A DNA stretch of 31,118 bases from UBA3210 sp048359995 (GTDB lineage Bacteria > Bacillota_I > Bacilli_A > RFN20 > CAG-449), in contig DBGCPK010000009.1 in the NCBI GenBank assembly GCA_048359995.1, positions 1 to 31,118 of the forward strand, in the 5' to 3' direction. The position numbers and the translations under genes are program-made. The stretch's first letter is position 1, and the number at the start of each line of letters is the position of its first letter. Below are positions 25,146-30,968 of the stretch, piece after piece. The notes under the pieces were generated by a model. That model was given only the letters and a program-made list of their open reading frames with translations, ran no database searches and was not told the DNA's origin.

Positions 25146-25532
25146 CTATAATGGAATAGAATATTCTTTACATTTCGCGATGGATAAATCGTGATCCTGC
25201 AACGCTGATTTTTTATACCAATACTTCGCTTTTTCTAAGTCTATTTCCCCACATAGACCTTTTTCATATATCCAAGCCAAATTATATTGTCCGTCTCTAT
25301 CTCCGTGTTCAGCAGAACGAGTTGTCCAATATAGTGCTTTCTCCATATCTTTATCGGTACCGACGCCTTCAAAATAGGCGTATCCCACTTGGCATTCAGC
25401 CAAAGCATATGAAGTTTCTTCGGCTATAACCAGATATCCTTTAAACCATTTCTTCTTGTCTTTTTCCCATAATTTATCTATTTCTAAGCATCTATCCAAT
25501 TCTTTGCATGATTTATAATAATTGCTCGCCAT
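25146..25532 (-). CDS. Small Sel1-repeat protein
   Basis: 128 aa with two or three Sel1-like (TPR-type) helical repeats: AECQVGYAYFEGVGTDKDME and then GQYNLAWIYEKGLCGEIDLE, each followed by KALYW/KAKYWY-type second helices. Sel1 repeats mediate protein-protein contacts. There is no signal peptide. GAGAGG precedes the ATG, which begins one base after the acetyltransferase stop, so the two form an operon. A second, much larger Sel1 protein lies 2 kb downstream at 27,515. Confidence 0.8.
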   Translation of the reverse strand: MASNYYKSCKELDRCLEIDKLWEKDKKKWFKGYLVIAEETSYALAECQVGYAYFEGVGTDKDMEKALYWTTRSAEHGDRDGQYNLAWIYEKGLCGEIDLEKAKYWYKKSALQDHDLSIAKCKEYSIPL

Positions 25533-25533
25533 G

Positions 25534-26154
25534 TTATTTGCCTCTCACGTCTTCGTATATCAACGTTTCAGGATGTGAAAAATTCAATGCTATCTTTTTA
25601 TCCGGATTAACCAGCAGATTGAGTATCGTTTCCTCTTTCGTTCCCATCTTGGTATCCGATATAATTCTTCTGTATGGTTTAAATCCGCATTTTTCTTGCA
25701 CTCTTTTTGACTGATTATTAAAGGTAAAGTATCCACAGAGCAAGAAATCTAAATGAATGCCGTTAAACAAATAATCAATAACGGCTTTTACCGCTTCGGG
25801 CATTAATCCTTTACCCCAGTAAGTTTTGTCTAAAACATAGCCTATTTCTCTGCCTTTGTAATCAGCAAATTCTGTAAGTGCATCATCCATACCGTATTCT
25901 TCAATTCCGAGAGAACCTATAACTTTGCCGCTTTCCTTTAAAACAATCGCAAACGTTTTATCCCGATCGATGAATGAATTTAAAACGGCTCTGCTTTCTT
26001 CTTTGCTTTCATGATGTTTCCATCCGGCCATTTCTCCTACGCCCTCAACAGATGCATATGCATTAAAATCATCTAAATCAGAATTCTTAAATGATCTTAA
26101 CAGCAATCTTTTTGTCTCGATCCGAATCCCGTTTATTTTAAAATCAGCATTCAT
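25534..26154 (-). CDS. GNAT-family N-acetyltransferase (RimJ/RimL type)
   Basis: 206 aa from the ATG at 26154, set by AAGGAGG upstream; the GTG further up contains the ribosome site itself. IETKRLLLRSFKNSDLDDF is the typical start of the Acetyltransf_3 family, with EIGYVLDKTYWGKGLMPEAV as the acetyl-CoA motif (Q/RxxGxG/A variant, WGKG) and NNQSKRVQEKCGF as the last conserved helix. The family acetylates N-termini or small molecules; no target can be named. It is followed directly by the small Sel1 gene. Confidence 0.9.
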   Translation of the reverse strand: MNADFKINGIRIETKRLLLRSFKNSDLDDFNAYASVEGVGEMAGWKHHESKEESRAVLNSFIDRDKTFAIVLKESGKVIGSLGIEEYGMDDALTEFADYKGREIGYVLDKTYWGKGLMPEAVKAVIDYLFNGIHLDFLLCGYFTFNNQSKRVQEKCGFKPYRRIISDTKMGTKEETILNLLVNPDKKIALNFSHPETLIYEDVRGK

Positions 26155-26205
26155 ATACAGATCGCCTCCTTGCACGGTATTTTATAAATTAAAAATAGCA
26201 AAATT

Positions 26206-26234
26206 ATTATATTAGCAAATGCAAATAAAAGCAA
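26206..26234 (-). promoter_or_regulatory. Promoter of the GNAT-Sel1 operon
   Basis: On the minus strand TTGCTT (forward 26229-26234), 17 bases, TATAAT (26206-26211). Confidence 0.65.
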
Positions 26235-26387
26235 TAAATCCTCTAATCTTATTCGTCATAATCTTCGATTTAACCTTCTTCGCAACGTGCAAATTCAAAG
26301 ATGATTATCCTGCTTTTGTAGCCGTAAAAAGTCTATAATATTTGCAAATTCGCTGTTTATGGGCAATATTTCTTTCCCTTTCAGCGC

Positions 26388-26393
26388 TATAAT
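26388..26393 (+). promoter_or_regulatory. -10 box of the XRE regulator gene
   Basis: Perfect TATAAT, 25 bases before the start codon. No convincing -35 is present at 16-18 bases, so the promoter may need an activator. Confidence 0.45.
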
Positions 26394-26418
26394 AGAAGTA
26401 GAAAAAGGAGGATTGACG

Positions 26419-27084
26419 ATGGATATGCAAAAAATCGGCTTGTTTTTAGCCGAACTCCGAAAAGAAAAAAATCTTACGCAAGACGAATTGGGCGAACGAA
26501 TCGGCGTTACGAATAAGACAATATCGCGATGGGAAAACGGCAACTATTTGCCGCCTATCGAAATGTTGCAAATTTTAAGTAAATTTTATAAAGTGAGTAT
26601 AAATGAATTGCTCTCGGGCGAACGATTGGACGATGAACATTACAAAGAAAATGCGGAGGATTATATCGTTACAGATTTAATGAAAAAACGAAAAGAGACA
26701 AAAAAGCGTTTGGCAATTTCTTTTGTCGTGGCCGTTATCACAATCCTTGCGGGACTTTCAATAGTACTTTTGAGCAGCTTGCTCGCCGCTCCCGTCGGGT
26801 TAAGAATAGCTTGTATAGTCATTTCTTTTATCGTCGTCGTTCTCGGCATAGGCGTCTGTTGCGTTTTAACTTTGGACGCAGGCGTTTATGAATGTCCCGT
26901 TTGCGGCGAAAAATTTGTACCGTCGATGAAAGCGTTTGTTTTCGGTTTTCATACTTGTACGAAAAGAAAATTGAAATGCCCTAAAATGCGGCAAAAAAAG
27001 TTTTTGCAAGAAAAAATTGAGTTAATGATTCGATTTAGTCCGGCCGTAAGTGCTTCAATTGAACCCAAAAGTTTCTATTCATAA
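26419..27084 (+). CDS. XRE-type membrane regulator, frameshifted in its zinc ribbon
   Basis: AAAGGAGG sets the ATG at 26419. Residues 5-60 are a Cro/C1 helix-turn-helix (LTQDELGERIGVTNKTISRW). Two TM helices follow (about 98-120 and 125-148), then a zinc ribbon opening CPVCGEKFVP. The ribbon needs a second Cys pair, but the frame reads CPKMRQKKF. Removing one A from the AAAA at 26983-26986 gives CPKCGKKSFCKKKLS and a stop at 27023-27025, the usual end of this family. The extra 20 codons up to 27084 are therefore an artefact of a +1 shift, natural or technical. The intact protein would be a membrane-bound regulator of about 202 aa. Confidence 0.8.
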   Translation: MDMQKIGLFLAELRKEKNLTQDELGERIGVTNKTISRWENGNYLPPIEMLQILSKFYKVSINELLSGERLDDEHYKENAEDYIVTDLMKKRKETKKRLAISFVVAVITILAGLSIVLLSSLLAAPVGLRIACIVISFIVVVLGIGVCCVLTLDAGVYECPVCGEKFVPSMKAFVFGFHTCTKRKLKCPKMRQKKFLQEKIELMIRFSPAVSASIEPKSFYS

Positions 27085-27131
27085 AGGCATATTTTTGGAA
27101 ATTCCATTACTCAAAGGTCAGTCGTATCAAA

Positions 27132-27149
27132 CGAACCGAAAAGGGTTCG
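27132..27149. repeat. Hairpin between the XRE gene and the repeat element
   Basis: CGAACC (27132-27137), loop GAAAAG, GGTTCG (27144-27149). No T run follows on either strand, so terminator function is doubtful. Confidence 0.45.
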
Positions 27150-27171
27150 GATTCGCCCTTACTGGCACGAG

Positions 27172-27202
27172 CGATATATTTTAATACAAATGCACACCCC
27201 TA
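27172..27202. repeat. 31-bp direct repeat, copy A, with one TGCACACCC motif
   Basis: Identical over 31 bases to 29682-29712. It starts CGATATATTTTAATAC and ends in TGCACACCCCTA. It is followed at once by the inverted repeat AAATT-GT-AATTT (27204-27215). In copy B three further TGCACACCC units stand before the equivalent inverted repeat, so copy A looks like the same element with one unit. Confidence 0.85.
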
Positions 27203-27222
27203 CAAATTGTAATTTACATAAT

Positions 27223-27469
27223 TCAATACTTCAAGATATAAAATCCCCAAACGCAGTTGCTAAATTCACTGGCGACAAATTCTTGCTCCACCCGTTAATA
27301 ATAACCGTATAGATAAGAAATTTATATTCTTACCATATAAAGGGTCACGAACTTTTACGAATTTGCAGGTGTTTTGCCACTCATAATCGAATATATTGAC
27401 ACCGTATAAAGTAATGTTCCCATCATAACCGGTTATTTCACGCTGCCATGTTCGACATTCCCTCTTCAT
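27223..27469 (-). pseudogene. Small gene broken by two frameshifts, originally about 80 aa
   Basis: The start ATG at 27469 follows GAGGAAA. The frame reads MKRECRTWQREITGYDGN... through VKVRDPLYGK. It then makes sense only after a one-base gain in an A run (EYKFLIYTVIING) and again after one more base in a G run (EQEFVASEFSNCVWGFYILKY, stop at 27223). Read across all three frames, it is one continuous small protein. Two separate single-base losses in homopolymers explain it. I cannot name the family. It lies 45 bases downstream of the large Sel1 gene and just before direct-repeat copy A. Confidence 0.7.
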
Positions 27470-27514
27470 ACAGATTTCCTCATAAATTGTAATTCAATCG
27501 AATTTAGTATTTAC

Positions 27515-29131
27515 CTAAATTTTTTTCTTTTCTTCTTCGTGCATCCTTACGACGCGGACAAGTCCCGCAAGCGCTTCTTTTATCCCGCCTTCAATCGCTC
27601 TTATATATAACTTTGCAGATTCTTCCAAATTGCGTTCCATGCCGAGTCCAACTTCGTAACACCTTGCCAAATTATAGCAACCCTGAAACGAGCCTTTCTC
27701 AATTGCCTTGCGGTAATATTCCACTGCAAGCGTATTGTCGGTCGGTAAAAATTTTTCGTCTTGATATGCAATGCCGAGATTGTTGTATGCGTTTGCGTCG
27801 CCGCATTCGGCTGCTTGTTTAAAATAAGCAATTCCTTTTTCGTAATCGGGCTCAGTTCCTATACCATAATAATAAATATTTCCAAGACTTAAAAAGGAGT
27901 CTTTGCAGCCGTTTTTAATCGAACTTTCCCACCATTCGCGGGCTTTTTGAACATCTTTTTCCGTTCCCTGTCCGTTGAAAAAACAACATCCAAGATTGTG
28001 CATTGCCATTGCGTGTCCGTTTTCCGCGGCGACGGAATACCAATGAAACGCTTTTTCATTGTTCTGCTTAAAGAATCTTCCATTATCGTAGGCTTCGGCT
28101 AAATCGAACTGCGCTTCGTCGCAACCGTTTTCCGCCGCTTCGCTATACCACGCAAAGGCTTGTTCCAAATCTTTTTCAACACCGTTGCCTTGTTCATAAC
28201 ATACGCCCAAATTATATTGCGCGTCGGGATGCCCGTTTAATGCTGCCTGCTTATACCAATAAAATGCTCTCTTACGGTCTTTTCGAACGTAGCCTTTTTC
28301 ATAGTATTCACCGAGATAAGCCTGCGCAACGCCATTATCTATCTTTGCCGCTTTCTTAAATAAGTCAAACGCCTTTTCATATGATTGCGCGGTACCTTCA
28401 CCCTTATGAAAGCAAATCGCAAGGCTCGTTATGCAATCCGCATTGCCTTTATCTGCGCCTAACTTATAATATTGAAAAGCCTTTTGAACGTCTTTTTCTA
28501 TAATTTCGCCGCGAGAGTAGAGGGTGGCAACATCATAATTTGCGCTTATATCGCCTAACTCTATGGCTTTTTTATACCAATATAAACTTTTTTCTCCGTC
28601 AACAAAATCATATTCAAATTCGTAAATAAAGCCGAGATTGTAAGCCGCCCTCGATTCTCCGAGAGGTACTGCTTTTTCAAAAATTTCAATCGCTTCTTCG
28701 ATTTTACCGCTATTGAGTAAAATATTGCCGCAATTCAGCATTGCAAGCGGTATATTGTATTCAACGGCTTTTTTGTAATGCGCTACGGCTTTATCTACAT
28801 CTGCTTTTACACCGAATCCGTTTTCGTAGCAATATCCGAGATAAAACCAAGCCATTTTATTATCGTCTTCGACCGACCGTTTAAAATATTCGAACGCCTT
28901 TATAAAATCTTCGGGATTGTCCTTTGAGAGATAAATACAGCCTAAATCGTTTTCGCAATGGACACCCGCTTTTTCGGCGAGCAAAAAATAACGTTCGGCT
29001 TTATCATAATCAATGCCGACACCTTTCCCATCGAAATAGCGTTCGCCGAGTTCGAGCCACGCTAAGAAATCACCTACTTCGCCACGGTGAATGAGTTGTT
29101 GTATGTATTCGTCCGTTAGTCTTTTTGCCAT
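27515..29131 (-). CDS. Large Sel1-repeat protein, 538 aa
   Basis: Almost the whole chain is a series of about 13-14 Sel1-like repeats of about 36 residues, with the pattern A.YNLG..Y..G.GV..D..KA..WY..AA..G. Clear examples are HPDAQYNLGVCYEQGNGVEKD and NAYNNLGIAYQDEK. It has no signal peptide and no membrane segment, so it should be a cytoplasmic protein-binding solenoid. GAGAGG precedes the ATG. It starts 66 bases after the small winged-helix gene, with no terminator between, so both probably come from promoter element copy 1. Its partner is unknown. Long Sel1 proteins occur in host-interaction, stress and defence settings, and none of these is shown here. Confidence 0.88.
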   Translation of the reverse strand: MAKRLTDEYIQQLIHRGEVGDFLAWLELGERYFDGKGVGIDYDKAERYFLLAEKAGVHCENDLGCIYLSKDNPEDFIKAFEYFKRSVEDDNKMAWFYLGYCYENGFGVKADVDKAVAHYKKAVEYNIPLAMLNCGNILLNSGKIEEAIEIFEKAVPLGESRAAYNLGFIYEFEYDFVDGEKSLYWYKKAIELGDISANYDVATLYSRGEIIEKDVQKAFQYYKLGADKGNADCITSLAICFHKGEGTAQSYEKAFDLFKKAAKIDNGVAQAYLGEYYEKGYVRKDRKRAFYWYKQAALNGHPDAQYNLGVCYEQGNGVEKDLEQAFAWYSEAAENGCDEAQFDLAEAYDNGRFFKQNNEKAFHWYSVAAENGHAMAMHNLGCCFFNGQGTEKDVQKAREWWESSIKNGCKDSFLSLGNIYYYGIGTEPDYEKGIAYFKQAAECGDANAYNNLGIAYQDEKFLPTDNTLAVEYYRKAIEKGSFQGCYNLARCYEVGLGMERNLEESAKLYIRAIEGGIKEALAGLVRVVRMHEEEKKKI

Positions 29132-29186
29132 ATATCCTCTCGATTTCGATTATAAATTTATATGTCAGTATCACTTTATTCTCTAT

Positions 29187-29200
29187 TAAATTGAAATTTA
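29187..29200. repeat. AT-rich inverted repeat at the wHTH stop codon
   Basis: TAAATT-GA-AATTTA. The wHTH stop codon (forward 29198-29200) forms its last three bases. The same arrangement occurs at the hydrolase stop (29774-29789). Confidence 0.65.
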
Positions 29201-29407
29201 TAGCTTTGTCGTATCCAAATAATATCTACCGTCAAGTTGATGTAAAACGCCTTGTTCAATCAAACGCGAGATGACTGCTTGAAAATTATTTGGATTCTCG
29301 ATTCCCACAGCCTCCAACGTAATAGCATTTTCACAGGAAATTGCATTTTTCTCCAACAACTTGTTTATAATACGTCTTCTTACAACAAGGGGTACCGATA
29401 AAATCAT
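29198..29407 (-). CDS. Small winged-helix protein, possible regulator
   Basis: 69 aa. GAGGAG 9-14 bases upstream sets the ATG at 29407. The chain reads as a compact winged helix: RRRIINKLLEK (helix 1), SCENAITLEAVG (helix 2), NNFQAVISRLIEQG (recognition helix), then a short beta-wing LHQLDGRYYLD. It covers the whole protein, so there is no separate sensor domain. It is the first gene after the duplicated promoter element copy 1, whose palindrome lies about 35-50 bases before the start. I infer that it may bind that palindrome and control itself and the hydrolase unit. The stop codon lies in an AT-rich inverted repeat. Confidence 0.65.
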   Translation of the reverse strand: MILSVPLVVRRRIINKLLEKNAISCENAITLEAVGIENPNNFQAVISRLIEQGVLHQLDGRYYLDTTKL

Positions 29408-29441
29408 TTTTAATTCTCCTCTAAATTACTGTTTATCTTCT

Positions 29442-29456
29442 GTTGCAAATTGCAAC
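29442..29456. promoter_or_regulatory. Perfect palindrome GTTGCAA-A-TTGCAAC, operator candidate 1
   Basis: 15-bp perfect palindrome placed at about +2 to +16 of the predicted transcript, an ideal site for a repressor of the wHTH-Sel1 unit. Confidence 0.65.
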
Positions 29457-29464
29457 TCGCAAGT

Positions 29465-29493
29465 ATTATACTACATAATTCGTAAAAGCGCAA
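29465..29493 (-). promoter_or_regulatory. Promoter of the wHTH-Sel1 unit
   Basis: On the minus strand TTGCGC (forward 29488-29493), 17 bases, TATAAT (29465-29470). Confidence 0.8.
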
Positions 29494-29518
29494 AAAAGAA
29501 GCCTACTTGAGAGCTTCT
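29492..29518 (-). terminator. Terminator hairpin upstream of promoter copy 1
   Basis: AGAAGC/GCTTCT (29497-29502 with 29513-29518, 10-base loop) followed on the minus strand by a T run that merges with the -35 box. It insulates the wHTH unit from the hydrolase unit. In copy 2 the stem is decayed to AGAA/TTCT. Confidence 0.75.
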
Positions 29519-29533
29519 ATTTTGATATTTGTT

Positions 29534-29672
29534 CCATTGTTAAAGTTGACATTACGATGCACTATTGCTTTATCTACAAATAATGCCAAATTTATGAGTT
29601 TCAGACCATTTTGACGTAGAAAAAAGGCATTGACGGCACAATTTCTGCGTATCAATACCTAAGCTTTCTATA
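29534..29672. other. Gap between the two units with coding-like remnants
   Basis: No intact gene. On the minus strand two frames carry protein-like tails: one with KLCRQCLFSTSKW (Cys pair), and one ending FVDKAIVHRNVNFNNGTNI and then KIEALK and a stop inside the terminator hairpin. The second resembles the C-terminal end of some large serine recombinases by eye only. I read this as a possible gene remnant. Confidence 0.35.
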
Positions 29673-29681
29673 TGGCAAGGA

Positions 29682-29712
29682 CGATATATTTTAATACAAA
29701 TGCACACCCCTA
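29682..29712. repeat. 31-bp direct repeat, copy B
   Basis: Identical to 27172-27202, exactly 2,510 bp away and in the same direction. The two copies flank the wHTH, Sel1 and broken small gene. Its last bases are the first unit of the TGCACACCC array. Confidence 0.88.
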
Positions 29713-29771
29713 AACTAAAATTGCACACCCTTAGAGTATTTTTGCACACCCTTGAAAGAAAATGCACACCC
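29701..29771. repeat. Array of four TGCACACCC motifs at 20-21 bp period
   Basis: TGCACACCC starts at 29701, 29722, 29743 and 29763. Each is followed by C or T, then T, then 10-12 AT-rich bases. The period equals two helix turns, so all motifs face one side of the DNA. This suits iterons or a multi-site protein-binding array. It lies just 3' of the hydrolase gene. Confidence 0.85.
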
Positions 29772-29773
29772 CT

Positions 29774-29789
29774 ATAAATTGAAATTTAT
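29774..29789. repeat. AT-rich inverted repeat at the hydrolase stop codon
   Basis: ATAAATT-GA-AATTTAT, a perfect 7-bp inverted repeat. The hydrolase stop codon (forward 29786-29788) is inside its distal arm. It is followed by the TGCACACCC array. Confidence 0.75.
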
Positions 29790-30772
29790 CTTTCTCTTAT
29801 AGAAGAATACGCCAAATTACATATCTTTTCAAAAATTTGGTTCACACCCTCTTCTGAGGGAAAGTGTCCTGCATTGTGCAACACCGTACAGGAAATATTT
29901 TTATTATTTAATCCGTCCACCAACCACAAAACATCTTTCGTACTGGTTACAATATCTGTTTCGCCTTGAAAGATATGATATGGAATAGTTATCCTTGTAA
30001 AAAGTTCACTTAAATCTGAGGTTGCCATTTCTTGCATCAAGCTCTCGTTTTTCATATATCCATTTTTAACGATAGCAACAAAGTCTTTGAATCGATAATC
30101 AGGACTCAACAATAGTCCTTTGATAATATCACCAACAGGAGCAGATTTTGAAGAGTGATTGTTATAACCATCAGTATATTTTCTGATAATCTTAGAAAGC
30201 TCCATCATATCTTTTAACGATAAGTTTGTCCTTCGCGAGCGCAAGTCTCTGGCAAAACTTTTCTTTTTCTCAGGCGCTGACGACATTTCAATAGCATCAA
30301 AAGCACTTTCTGAAAGCATTGGGGCAGTAATAACTTGACCACAAGTCACTACTCCGTCTATCAAATCAGGCACCTGCAATGCAGAGTGCAACGCAAGTAT
30401 GCTTCCCCAAGACATTCCAAACAGATACAACTTGTTATTAGGAAAACGTACCCGAATATCCTTAATTAGATCAATCGTCATTTTTACAAAATGGCTAATA
30501 GTAAAACCGTCGTCAATTTTATAGTTGTTTATGCCGCACCCCAGTTGATCCCAATAAACCATTGTAAGACGGTCGGTAATATCAGGAAAAAGTCCTCTGC
30601 AACCAACCGAAAAAGGTATAGGAGAACCTGGTCCACCATGTAAACAAATAACTATAGGCAAACTTTTTGATTTACCTTCAATAGCGATTTTCTGCTGATA
30701 GCCGCCAATATTAACGCTTTCTACCAATGAAATTTCGCAGCTCGAAATGTACGACTTTCTTTTATTGTTCAT
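29786..30772 (-). CDS. Alpha/beta hydrolase, S33 prolyl-aminopeptidase-like
   Basis: 328 aa from the ATG at 30772, set by GGAGGAAAAA; the longer open frame begins next to the -10 box. LHGGPGSP (about 44-51) is the oxyanion motif of the proline iminopeptidase group, YWDQLGCG follows as in that group, and the nucleophile elbow is GMSWGS (S121). The acid is D273 (GETDIV) and the base H303 (NAGHFPS), so the triad is complete. The helical cap lies at about 150-240. The substrate may be a peptide or a small ester; family membership alone does not decide. It is transcribed alone from promoter element copy 2. Codons are AT-rich, unlike the core genes. Confidence 0.88.
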   Translation of the reverse strand: MNNKRKSYISSCEISLVESVNIGGYQQKIAIEGKSKSLPIVICLHGGPGSPIPFSVGCRGLFPDITDRLTMVYWDQLGCGINNYKIDDGFTISHFVKMTIDLIKDIRVRFPNNKLYLFGMSWGSILALHSALQVPDLIDGVVTCGQVITAPMLSESAFDAIEMSSAPEKKKSFARDLRSRRTNLSLKDMMELSKIIRKYTDGYNNHSSKSAPVGDIIKGLLLSPDYRFKDFVAIVKNGYMKNESLMQEMATSDLSELFTRITIPYHIFQGETDIVTSTKDVLWLVDGLNNKNISCTVLHNAGHFPSEEGVNQIFEKICNLAYSSIRER

Positions 30773-30805
30773 TTTTTCCTCCGCCAAATTACTGTTTATC
30801 TTTAT

Positions 30806-30820
30806 GTTGCTAATTACAAC
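30806..30820. promoter_or_regulatory. Operator candidate 2, GTTGCTA-A-TTACAAC
   Basis: Imperfect version of the palindrome at 29442-29456, at the same distance from its promoter. Two of the seven arm positions no longer pair. Confidence 0.55.
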
Positions 30821-30828
30821 TTGCAAAT

Positions 30829-30857
30829 ATTATATTACAAAGTTCGTAAAAACGCAA
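30829..30857 (-). promoter_or_regulatory. Promoter of the hydrolase gene
   Basis: On the minus strand TTGCGT (forward 30852-30857), 17 bases, TATAAT (30829-30834). Confidence 0.8.
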
Positions 30858-30943
30858 AAAAAGAAACCCTACTTGAGAGCTTCTATTTTGATTTGTTACT
30901 TGAAAAAGTAAAAGCAACAAACGTAGAACAAAGGTGTTGCAAT

Positions 30944-30967
30944 ATGAATAATAAGGAAGAACGATAA
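30944..30967 (+). CDS. Seven-codon leader ORF
   Basis: ATG to TAA encodes MNNKEER. It has a good ribosome site (AAAGGTG, 30930-30936) and ends one base before the ATG of the next frame, so it could couple or attenuate translation of that gene. Too short for certainty. Confidence 0.35.
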   Translation: MNNKEER

Positions 30968-30968
30968 A

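Larger units (their letters stand above)
29423..29533. repeat. Duplicated promoter element, copy 1
   Basis: About 111 bp, clearly homologous to 30786-30897. It contains, on the minus strand, a terminator hairpin, a promoter and the GTTGCAA palindrome, and ends just before the wHTH ribosome site. The two copies agree at most positions, with scattered substitutions and a few one- or two-base indels. Confidence 0.88.
30786..30897. repeat. Duplicated promoter element, copy 2
   Basis: Homologue of 29423-29533, with the same order of parts: decayed hairpin, promoter, palindrome, ribosome site. It drives the hydrolase gene. Confidence 0.88.

Noticed and set aside
27266..27469. Intact 67-aa gene
   Set aside because: Its last 20 or so residues look like out-of-frame translation, while protein-like sequence continues in the two other frames. 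It is called a pseudogene.
27501..27526. AT-rich hairpin AATTTAG...CTAAATT with a T run as a plus-strand terminator
   Set aside because: It lies across the stop codon of a minus-strand gene and far past the only plus-strand gene, and the stem has one G-C pair. The minus strand has no T run after it.
25146..29131. Named defence or toxin system formed by the Sel1, GNAT and XRE genes
   Set aside because: These families are common in accessory DNA, the genes are in separate transcription units, and no nuclease, toxin or known system core is present.
29534..29672. Serine recombinase gene
   Set aside because: Only a short tail-like peptide is seen in one frame, with no catalytic domain. It is listed as a doubtful remnant.
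29570..29767. 65-codon open frame on the minus strand across the repeat array
   Set aside because: The Val-Cys repeats in it (RVCKN, RVCNF, GVCIC) come from the DNA repeat itself, and no ribosome site precedes the ATG. I treat the array as DNA structure.
29701..29771. CRISPR array
   Set aside because: The repeated core is only 9-10 bp and the spacers 10-12 bp, far below CRISPR sizes, and no cas gene is near.
27204..29789. Integron attC sites at the AT-rich inverted repeats
   Set aside because: The RYYYAAC/GTTRRRY core boxes are not found at the repeats, and no integron integrase is in the window.
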